A DNA stretch of 12,001 nucleotides from Desulfobacteraceae bacterium (GTDB lineage: Bacteria; Desulfobacterota; DSM-4660; Desulfatiglandales; Desulfatiglandaceae): positions 1 through 12,001 of the forward strand of contig JABMQV010000292.1 of the NCBI GenBank assembly GCA_013203065.1. The letters are read 5' to 3'. Every line of letters begins with the position of its first letter. Within the stretch, counting starts at the first letter, position 1. The position numbers and the translations under genes are program-made. The notes beneath the pieces were generated by a model. It saw only the letters and a list, made by a program, of their open reading frames with translations, was not told the origin of the DNA and ran no database searches. Positions 1 to 4,980 of this stretch are shown here, piece by piece.

Positions 1-131
1 ATCCCCCTGCTATTTCCGATGGCAAGTCCCGTGCTGGCTTTTCCCCTGTGCTGACACGCACCTGTTGCCAGAAATGTCTTGGGTACCAGTTCATCGTCAT
101 CCATCCCGAACACACCAACAATTCCGTCCAT
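1..131 (-). CDS. Class II glutamine amidotransferase-like protein, N-terminal fragment (3' end beyond window)
   Basis: Only the first 43 codons are visible. They read MDGIVGVFGMDDDELVP, then a QHRGKASTGLAIGN stretch (residues 27-40). This resembles the start of N-terminal-nucleophile amidotransferases (PurF, GltB, N-methylglutamate synthase subunit A types), where MCGIVGVF is followed by a QHRGxxSxGI motif. The start is secure: a TAG stop lies directly before the ATG at 131, and a GGGAGG Shine-Dalgarno sits 6 nt upstream. In working family members the N-terminal Cys attacks glutamine to release ammonia; here residue 2 is Asp (GAC), so glutaminase activity is doubtful. It lies downstream of, and co-oriented with, a glutamate synthase FMN-domain gene, so it may be its partner subunit. 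A strong terminator and 236 bp separate the two, suggesting a separate promoter. Family assignment from 43 residues is moderate; exact substrate unknown. Confidence 0.6.
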   Translation of the reverse strand, partial: MDGIVGVFGMDDDELVPKTFLATGACQHRGKASTGLAIGNSRG

Positions 132-305
132 CTAGCTCCTCCCCAGAACTTACCGCTCTTTCAAGTTATCCATAATAAACCATATGCTTTTCATCCATCC
201 GAAGCAAGCGCTCTATATACAGAATTCTTTATAGCAAATAAAGATAAATTCAAAACCACGGGTGCATCACATGGGTGACAAAGGCTGGGATGTCAGCTGC
301 CATAT

Positions 306-346
306 GAAAAAGGCCTTCTGGAGCAATTTTCCTGAAGGCCTTTTTC
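306..346 (-). terminator. Strong intrinsic terminator after the glutamate synthase-family gene
   Basis: A perfect 13-bp inverted repeat (306-318 and 334-346, GAAAAAGGCCTTC arms) with a 15-nt loop in which GGA/TCC can pair further. Read on the minus strand it ends in TTTTTC and lies 21 nt past the stop codon of the FMN gene. The arms carry A5/T5 ends on both strands, so it could work in both directions. The rest of the 132-367 spacer holds AT-rich sequence (about 185-250) that may contain the promoter of the amidotransferase-like gene (a TATAAA box read on the minus strand), but no clear -35 partner. Confidence 0.85.
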
Positions 347-367
347 AATCAACTTAACCAAACAATT

Positions 368-2020
368 TTAAGAATTGAGTATTTTTTTGGCGGTTTCATC
401 ATTGACATCTGTGGCGTGCCTGATGCCCGTCTCCTTTTCTGTTTCCCTGTTGCCGGAGAAGATGTCATCCCGCGAAATCCGGTCAGTGGAAAATCTCCTC
501 GCACCGGCCATCAGTTGCTGGATTCCACAGGCCAATTTGTCCGCCATGGTCCAGAACGCAATTGCCCCGTAAGGAATGTTTTTCATCTCGCGTTTTCCAA
601 CCTTTTTCTGTACATCAAAATATGAGGCGAAGATCTCTTGTGCAGTGGTCCCCACACTGCTCACGGTCTTTGGCAATTTTTCCCAGTTACCATTAAGTTT
701 TTCTCTTCTTTCCGGGTGGATGGCCCCCTCTATGTTCGACCCGACGAATCCGGGTATCATGATGGCCCTTCCCATGCAGATGAGTTTTGTATAGGGAGCA
801 CCCAATGCCAATCCCTTAAAAATACTGTCCTCAAGGGCAAACCCGCCGGCAAATGACATGTCAACGACCTTTTGGCCCTTTGCGGTCAGTATACTGGCGT
901 ATTCATGTGCCTTTGAATGGAGAAGAATTGAAGGCACACCCCAGCTTTGCATCATATTCCATGGGCTCATTCCCGTTCCGCCGCCAGAGCCATCAATAGT
1001 CAAAAGGTCCAATCCTGCATCCGTGGCAAATTTTATGGCCATGGCCAGCTCTTCCATCCCGTAAGAACCGGTCTTTAAGGAAATCCGCTTGAACCCGATA
1101 CCTCGCAGGTATTCAGCGGTTTTCATAAAATCCTCACGCACCTGTTCAACACTACTCAGATTCGTGGCACCCAAACGGCTGTGCCGCGCGAATGATTTAA
1201 TAGCACCTTGCTTAAAGGCCTCCTGCACCTCGGGTAGTGTTGGATCGGGGTCTACGACGTAGCCACGTTTTCTGAGGAACAAGGCATAGTCCAGACTGGT
1301 TACCTGTATCTCGCCGCCGATGTCCTTGGCACCCTGCCCCCATTTAAGTTCTATGATGCACTTGTCCCCATACTTGTCACAAACAAATTCAGCGACGCCA
1401 TTGCGCGTATCCTCCACATTGAGTTGGACAATCACGGCGCCATATCCGTCATTGTATCGGTGATAAATGTCAATCCGTCTCTCCAGCTCAGGTGCACTCT
1501 TTATCTTCCCTTTTCTTGATTTACCCTTTCCGATTTTTGACTTTCGATCCACCCCTACAACATTTTCGCCAATTACGATGGGAATCCCGATCAAAGAGCC
1601 CCCTATTGCAAAGGAGTCCCAATATTTTTCGGCGATAAAGGTCGAACCAAGGGCGCCGGTCATAATTGGTAGACGAAATTTTGTCTTGACTTCGTTGCCA
1701 AACTCACCCGCCAGATTCACATTTGGGAAAATACAATCATCCGGGTCATCTGAAAGCCCATTGGCTAACCCAGTTGCCCCATACGCATAGCCCTGAACCC
1801 TCAACGAGTTGTAGGAAACCCCCACATGGGTTGTATTGTTCGCCCCTGCCGTAACAAGGCCAAAATCTCTCGGGTAAAGAAGCTTTCGGCCCTGGAGACT
1901 GGAAAGCCATGTCTCACATCTACCCTGACAGTCAGCCCGGCAAAGCGTACACAGGCCAGATTCGGCTGGGTTGCCTCGATTTGTTGTACCAATCACGTCA
2001 TTGCTCTTTGAAAATCTCAT
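368..2020 (-). CDS. FMN-binding glutamate synthase-family protein (split GltB central/FMN-domain type)
   Basis: A 550-residue protein matching the central and FMN-binding barrel domains of the glutamate synthase large subunit, as found in split archaeal-type synthases. Visible marks: KWGQGAKDIGGEI (about 227-239), a barrel segment ending LLTIDGSGGGTGMSP (about 339-353) that corresponds to the GltB FMN/2-oxoglutarate site, and a phosphate-binding AGGFALEDSIFKGLALGA stretch. The N-terminus carries Cys24, Cys27, Cys31 and Cys35 (CTLCRADCQGRC), a probable metal or Fe-S site. The CxxxxxCPVG cysteines that bind the [3Fe-4S] cluster in classical GltB are absent; the matching region reads CMGRAIMIPGFVGSN. 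A Lys-rich insertion (about 159-176) is unusual. The ATG at 2020 is chosen because AAGGAG lies 8 nt upstream; a TTG two codons earlier would leave only 2 nt. Glutamine, ammonia or another amine could be the donor; the exact reaction is not determined. Confidence 0.8.
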   Translation of the reverse strand: MRFSKSNDVIGTTNRGNPAESGLCTLCRADCQGRCETWLSSLQGRKLLYPRDFGLVTAGANNTTHVGVSYNSLRVQGYAYGATGLANGLSDDPDDCIFPNVNLAGEFGNEVKTKFRLPIMTGALGSTFIAEKYWDSFAIGGSLIGIPIVIGENVVGVDRKSKIGKGKSRKGKIKSAPELERRIDIYHRYNDGYGAVIVQLNVEDTRNGVAEFVCDKYGDKCIIELKWGQGAKDIGGEIQVTSLDYALFLRKRGYVVDPDPTLPEVQEAFKQGAIKSFARHSRLGATNLSSVEQVREDFMKTAEYLRGIGFKRISLKTGSYGMEELAMAIKFATDAGLDLLTIDGSGGGTGMSPWNMMQSWGVPSILLHSKAHEYASILTAKGQKVVDMSFAGGFALEDSIFKGLALGAPYTKLICMGRAIMIPGFVGSNIEGAIHPERREKLNGNWEKLPKTVSSVGTTAQEIFASYFDVQKKVGKREMKNIPYGAIAFWTMADKLACGIQQLMAGARRFSTDRISRDDIFSGNRETEKETGIRHATDVNDETAKKILNS

Positions 2021-2044
2021 CCTCAATTCTCCTTTTTCATATAA

Positions 2045-2089
2045 ATTAAAAACAAAAAGGCGTCTTCCCCACTTGGAGATAGACGCCTT
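2045..2089 (-). terminator. Leader terminator (attenuator) before the glutamate synthase-family gene
   Basis: Read on the minus strand: a 9-bp stem AAGGCGTCT/AGACGCCTT (2089-2081 with 2065-2057), extended by TCTCC/GGGGA around an AAGT loop, then TTTTTGTTTTT. The T tract is followed within about 10 nt by the Shine-Dalgarno of the FMN gene. It lies downstream of a promoter at 2155-2183 with no gene in between, so it should stop leader transcription rather than end the previous gene. On the plus strand there is no T tract. Confidence 0.85.
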
Positions 2090-2131
2090 CGTCCTCTATA
2101 AAGATATTTTATCTCGCACACCTTTGTGCGA
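2077..2131 (-). promoter_or_regulatory. Candidate ANTAR-protein target: tandem hexaloop hairpins, second one overlapping the terminator
   Basis: Minus-strand RNA. Hairpin 1: UCGCAC (2131-2126), hexaloop AAAGGU (2125-2120), GUGCGA (2119-2114); loop position 1 is A and position 4 is G. Hairpin 2: AGAGGAC (2097-2091), hexaloop GAAGGC (2090-2085), GUCUAUCU (2084-2077) with one bulged A and one G-U pair; loop position 4 is G, position 1 is G instead of A. The linker is 16 nt. Hairpin 2 uses bases 2089-2077, the 5' arm of the terminator, so the two structures exclude each other. Known ANTAR targets are two hairpins with hexaloops bearing A1 and G4, the second overlapping a terminator. A GAF-ANTAR gene lies directly upstream. 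The G1 deviation in loop 2 is the main weakness. Confidence 0.7.
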
Positions 2132-2154
2132 ACTAATTATTTACTGAAGTTGTT

Positions 2155-2183
2155 ACTCTAACTAATTTCAATCATTTCGTCAA
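2155..2183 (-). promoter_or_regulatory. Sigma70-like promoter for the glutamate synthase-family gene leader
   Basis: On the minus strand, TTGACG (2183-2178), a 17-bp spacer, and TAGAGT (2160-2155). It would start transcription near 2148, giving a leader of about 128 nt that contains both hairpins and the terminator. The spacer between it and the ANTAR gene (2190-2284) shows no other structure I can name. Confidence 0.6.
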
Positions 2184-2284
2184 GTTATTTTTTTTAATTT
2201 TTGAACCATCGGCCGGCGAAAACAAACTCGATATGCAACCCCTTGATTTCACTGAACCTTCCCTGGGGCTCCCGCCTCGGCCGG

Positions 2285-2995
2285 TCAAATCTCATCTGAG
2301 AGAAGAACGGCCTCGGCCACGCGCCGCATGGATTTCCGGGAGTTCATGCTTCGCTGTTGTAACCAGCGGTAGGCCTCATTTCCTTCTATTTTCCTGCGCC
2401 GCATCAGGACTTCCTTGGCCCGTTCCACCAGCTTCCGGGTCTCCAGTTCCTCCTGGATCACCGTGGTCTTGACCATCAGTTCCGTATTGAGAATGGCGAC
2501 AGCCGCCTGGTTCGCCACGGCTGTCACAAGGTTCACCTCGGTTTCAGAGAAATCGTGCGGTTCGGCCGTAAAACAGTTTAGCACACCGATTACTTTTTCT
2601 TCCTTAACCTGCAGGGGCACCCCGAGCATTGAGACCAGTCCAAGTTTTTTTGCCATCTCTTTTTCCTTGAACCGAGGTTCCTTGAGGACATCTTTGATGA
2701 TCAATGGTTCGTTGTGGGTGGCTACATAGCCCACCACCCCTTCATGCATCTTCAGGGAACGGTCTTTCACATATTCAGGGTCAATCGCTTGAGTGGCCTT
2801 CAATCGAATTACCTTGGAGTCCTTTATTTCGTCTATGAGCCACAAAGAGCAAATTTCAACACCGGTCACCTTGGCCGTGACCATCACGATCAGCTTTAGG
2901 ATATCCTCCAGATACTGATCAGAGGTAATGGCCCGGCTGATATCCATGAGGGCCTTTATGTATTTGTCATAAGTTTCAGGTTTAATTCTTTCCAT
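2285..2995 (-). CDS. GAF-ANTAR RNA-binding transcription antiterminator
   Basis: A 236-residue two-domain protein. Residues about 20-170 form a GAF sensor domain (ICSLWLIDE, EGVVGYVATHNEPLIIKDV, MLGVPLQVKEEKVIGVLNCF, FSETEVNLVTAVANQAAVAI). A short helical linker leads to a C-terminal ANTAR three-helix bundle (about 180-233), recognised by RKLVERAKEVLMRRR, NEAYRWLQQRSMNSRKSMR and RVAEAVLL. ANTAR domains bind paired hexaloop hairpins in nascent mRNA and prevent a terminator from forming; many family members control nitrogen genes (NasR, AmiR, EutV). Here there is no receiver domain, so the signal probably enters through the GAF domain; the ligand is unknown. The gene lies directly upstream of a leader with matching architecture before the glutamate synthase-family gene. 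ATG at 2995 is preferred over TTG at 3001; neither has a clear Shine-Dalgarno. No membrane segment or signal peptide is seen. Confidence 0.9.
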   Translation of the reverse strand: MERIKPETYDKYIKALMDISRAITSDQYLEDILKLIVMVTAKVTGVEICSLWLIDEIKDSKVIRLKATQAIDPEYVKDRSLKMHEGVVGYVATHNEPLIIKDVLKEPRFKEKEMAKKLGLVSMLGVPLQVKEEKVIGVLNCFTAEPHDFSETEVNLVTAVANQAAVAILNTELMVKTTVIQEELETRKLVERAKEVLMRRRKIEGNEAYRWLQQRSMNSRKSMRRVAEAVLLSDEI

Positions 2996-3027
2996 GGTCA
3001 AGAGGACTATCGATTCCGGGATTCAAT

Positions 3028-3049
3028 TACCTGTCGTTCGCTGCAGGTA
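3028..3049. repeat. Inverted repeat upstream of the GAF-ANTAR gene
   Basis: TACCTG and CAGGTA arms (3028-3033, 3044-3049) separated by 10 bp, about 33 bp before the ANTAR gene start. It could be an operator or a small leader hairpin; chance is also possible because the arms are only 6 bp. Confidence 0.3.
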
Positions 3050-3067
3050 TGTTTAATCAAAAATAGC

Positions 3068-3112
3068 AAAAAAAAGAAGGCCTTGCAATACAAATCAGCC
3101 TGAAACGGCCTT
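3068..3112 (-). terminator. Intrinsic terminator between mpl and the GAF-ANTAR gene
   Basis: Minus-strand stem AAGGCC (3112-3107) with GGCCTT (3082-3077), then C and eight T (3075-3068). The loop is long (24 nt), so the hairpin is only moderately strong, but the T tract is good. It follows mpl by about 65 nt and precedes the ANTAR gene start by about 70 nt. Confidence 0.6.
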
Positions 3113-3120
3113 TGCGTTTC
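3102..3120 (-). promoter_or_regulatory. Possible antiterminator hairpin before the GAF-ANTAR gene
   Basis: Minus-strand RNA GAAACG (3120-3115), 7-nt loop CAAAGGC, CGUUUC (3107-3102). The loop shares AAAGG with hairpin 1 of the glutamate synthase leader, and its 3' part overlaps the 5' arm of the following terminator, so the two should compete. The loop is one base too long for the ANTAR consensus, so this is only a suggestion of autoregulation. Confidence 0.3.
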
Positions 3121-3121
3121 A

Positions 3122-3147
3122 AAGGTCTCGGTGCATCTTGAGACCTT
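3122..3147 (-). other. Stable hairpin just after mpl
   Basis: Perfect 8-bp stem AAGGTCTC/GAGACCTT with a 10-nt loop, 30 nt past the mpl stop. There is no T tract on either strand, so it is not a typical terminator; it could protect the mpl 3' end or act as the first hairpin of the downstream leader, though its loop does not fit the ANTAR hexaloop rule. Confidence 0.5.
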
Positions 3148-3176
3148 ATATCCGAGCCGGAGAAGACAGCCTCTCG

Positions 3177-4661
3177 CTAAAGCCACTCCAGCAGTCGTCG
3201 ATGGAGGTTATCAAACCCGCCGTTGGACATGATAAGGACCACATCTCCTGGTTGTACCTCCCCCACCAGGTCATCCAACAGTTGATCGGTGTTGGAAGCG
3301 TAAGAGGCATTCACGCCTTTGTTCCTTAGGTCGTCAACAAGAAGCCGAGAAGAAAATCGTTCCTCGGAAGGGATTTTTTCCATCATGGGAGGTTCCGGGA
3401 TCATCACGAGATCCGCTCCGTCGAATGAAGCGGCGTATCGGGCCTGAAAGATATTTCGTCTGCTGGAATTGGATCTCGGCTCGAAGACAGCGATGATGCG
3501 TTGCTCCCTGTATTTTTCCCGGACGGCCCCGATGGTCTCCCTCACCGCGGTCGGATGGTGGGCAAAATCATCCAGGACGAGAACACCTCGCTTTTCCCCG
3601 ATGATCTCCTGTCTTCGCCTGACCCCTTTGAAATCCCTCGCCGCCTCAGCGAGGATCGAAGGGGGTATATCCAAAAAATCTGCCAAGACCACGGCGGATA
3701 ACAGGTTGGAGATATTATGGGTGCCATATAAAGGAGTAAGAAATCTTAGATATTCCTCCCCTTCTTTGAGGACCGTAAAGGAAGTGAGATCTTTTTGAAC
3801 CGAAATATCTGCGGCCCTCCATGTCCGATTCCCGGTGAGGCCGTATATACTCACGGGACATCTCGCTCTCCTGAGTTCCTTCAAGACAATCTGATCGTCC
3901 CCATTCGCTATGAGAATTCCTTCGGAAGGAATGAGATCGATCAATCCTCTAAAGCTTTCCACCACATGATCCAGATCCCGGTAGATATCCGCGTGATCAA
4001 ATTCGATGCACGTAAGGATCGTTGCCCATGGAGCGTAATGCAGGAATTTGGGACCCTTATCAAAAAAGGCGGCGTCGTATTCATCACCCTCTATAACGAA
4101 ATATGGTCCTTTTCCCAGTTTGAAATTGGTCTGGAAATCCTCTGGAATCCCCCCGATCATAAACCCCGGATCAAGGCCGGCCTTCTCCAAGATCCAGGCG
4201 ACGATGGCCGACGTGGTAGTCTTCCCGTGAGTCCCACTTATTACAATGGAGCGTTTACCCTTTAACGCGAAATGTCCTAACGCCTGTGGAAAGGAGAGAT
4301 ATGGCAGCCCCAGACGGGAAAGCTCCATTGCTTCGGGATTGTCTTTTGTTATGACATTTCCTACGATAACCAGGTCTGGGTTAGGGGAAAGATTTTGAGG
4401 ACGATAACCATTGATTATGGGGATAGACAGCCCTTCCAGAAATGTGCTCATGGGCGGATATATGTTTTGATCCGAACCTGTCACCGAATAGCCTTTCTCT
4501 TTCAGCATGCCTGCCAAGGATGCCATTCCGGTCCCGCAAACGCCCATGAGGTGGATGTGATTAAGATTTCGCGGGACCAGATTACGCTCAAGGGAAAGGC
4601 CCCCCCTCTTTTCCTGTGGATGATTTCTTATTGAGTCTAGGCTTTCTTTGCCAATCTTCAA
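3177..4661 (-). CDS. mpl: UDP-N-acetylmuramate:L-alanyl-gamma-D-glutamyl-meso-diaminopimelate ligase (Mpl)
   Basis: Mur ligase family enzyme of murein recycling: it joins the recovered tripeptide L-Ala-gamma-D-Glu-meso-DAP to UDP-MurNAc using ATP in the cytoplasm. The N-terminal Rossmann part reads HIHLMGVCGTGMASLAG (about 35-51), then TGSDQNIYPPMS and the ATP-binding GTHGKTTT (143-150). EGDEYDAAFFDKGPKF and EFDHADIYRDL are close to E. coli Mpl (EADEYDCAFFDK, EFDHADIFDDL) and separate it from MurC. The C-terminal domain has DDFAHHPTA and FEPRSNSSRRN, both typical. It has 494 residues from the TTG at 4661, about 37 more than E. coli Mpl, because some 33 residues precede the conserved HIHLMG. 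No in-frame ATG lies before that motif, so the start is TTG with a weak Shine-Dalgarno, or a rarer codon further in. It implies a meso-DAP, Gram-negative-type wall. Confidence 0.9.
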   Translation of the reverse strand: MKIGKESLDSIRNHPQEKRGGLSLERNLVPRNLNHIHLMGVCGTGMASLAGMLKEKGYSVTGSDQNIYPPMSTFLEGLSIPIINGYRPQNLSPNPDLVIVGNVITKDNPEAMELSRLGLPYLSFPQALGHFALKGKRSIVISGTHGKTTTSAIVAWILEKAGLDPGFMIGGIPEDFQTNFKLGKGPYFVIEGDEYDAAFFDKGPKFLHYAPWATILTCIEFDHADIYRDLDHVVESFRGLIDLIPSEGILIANGDDQIVLKELRRARCPVSIYGLTGNRTWRAADISVQKDLTSFTVLKEGEEYLRFLTPLYGTHNISNLLSAVVLADFLDIPPSILAEAARDFKGVRRRQEIIGEKRGVLVLDDFAHHPTAVRETIGAVREKYREQRIIAVFEPRSNSSRRNIFQARYAASFDGADLVMIPEPPMMEKIPSEERFSSRLLVDDLRNKGVNASYASNTDQLLDDLVGEVQPGDVVLIMSNGGFDNLHRRLLEWL

Positions 4662-4701
4662 TTTTCCGGTTTACCCTTCGGTAGTCAGAATAAAAAAATA
4701 C

Positions 4702-4730
4702 TTGATATATTTTATCAGGCCAGGTATACT
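4702..4730 (+). promoter_or_regulatory. Sigma70-like promoter for rpmB
   Basis: TTGATA (4702-4707), 17-bp spacer, TATACT (4725-4730): near consensus and the best promoter in the window. Start would fall about 4737, leaving a short leader to the AAGGAG Shine-Dalgarno at 4761-4766. The spacer between rpmB and mpl (4662-4774) is AT-rich; I see no equally good promoter for mpl. Confidence 0.8.
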
Positions 4731-4774
4731 TTTTTGGTTAAGATAGTTTTTTCTCTCGAAAAGGAGACACCCCG

Positions 4775-4969
4775 ATGTCAAAAGTCTGCGATATATGTGG
4801 CAAGAAACCAATCGTTGGATATAATGTGAGCCACGCCCACAATAAAACAAAGAAACGCTGGTACCCCAACCTCCAGACGGTAAGATGTGTCCAGAATGGA
4901 CAGACAAAGCGGATAAAGGCCTGCACAGGCTGTATCAAATCCGGGCGAGTTGTAAAGCCAATGGCATAA
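4775..4969 (+). CDS. rpmB: 50S ribosomal protein L28
   Basis: A 64-residue basic protein of the large ribosomal subunit. [20 protein letters not shown] is the classical L28 start, followed by [15 protein letters not shown] and [14 protein letters not shown]. It is the zinc-ribbon form with two Cys pairs (Cys5/Cys8 and Cys50/Cys53), the C+ version that paralogue switching can replace under zinc limitation in some bacteria. The ATG has AAGGAG 8 nt upstream and its own promoter. It stands alone on the plus strand, not next to rpmG as in enterobacteria, and it converges with rel at an 11-bp gap with no terminator visible in between. Confidence 0.97.
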   Translation: MSKVCDICGKKPIVGYNVSHAHNKTKKRWYPNLQTVRCVQNGQTKRIKACTGCIKSGRVVKPMA

Positions 4970-4980
4970 TCCCTTACGTT

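Noticed and set aside
48..278. Plus-strand open frame of 76 codons at the left end
   Set aside because: No Shine-Dalgarno, no recognisable family; it lies opposite the amidotransferase-like gene start on the minus strand, which has a good ribosome site and family motifs.
2023..2121. A 32-codon GTG-started leader peptide through the attenuator of the glutamate synthase-family gene
   Set aside because: The GTG lies in the hairpin 1 loop with no properly spaced Shine-Dalgarno, and the frame has no run of regulatory codons, so classical leader-peptide attenuation is less likely than ANTAR control.
2045..2160. Known metabolite riboswitch (glutamine, preQ1, guanidine, fluoride types) in the leader
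   Set aside because: I could not match the conserved cores of these classes; the paired hexaloop hairpins fit an ANTAR target better.
3795..4265. Plus-strand frame of 156 codons inside mpl
   Set aside because: Antisense shadow of a clearly recognised Mur ligase; no motif and no ribosome site.
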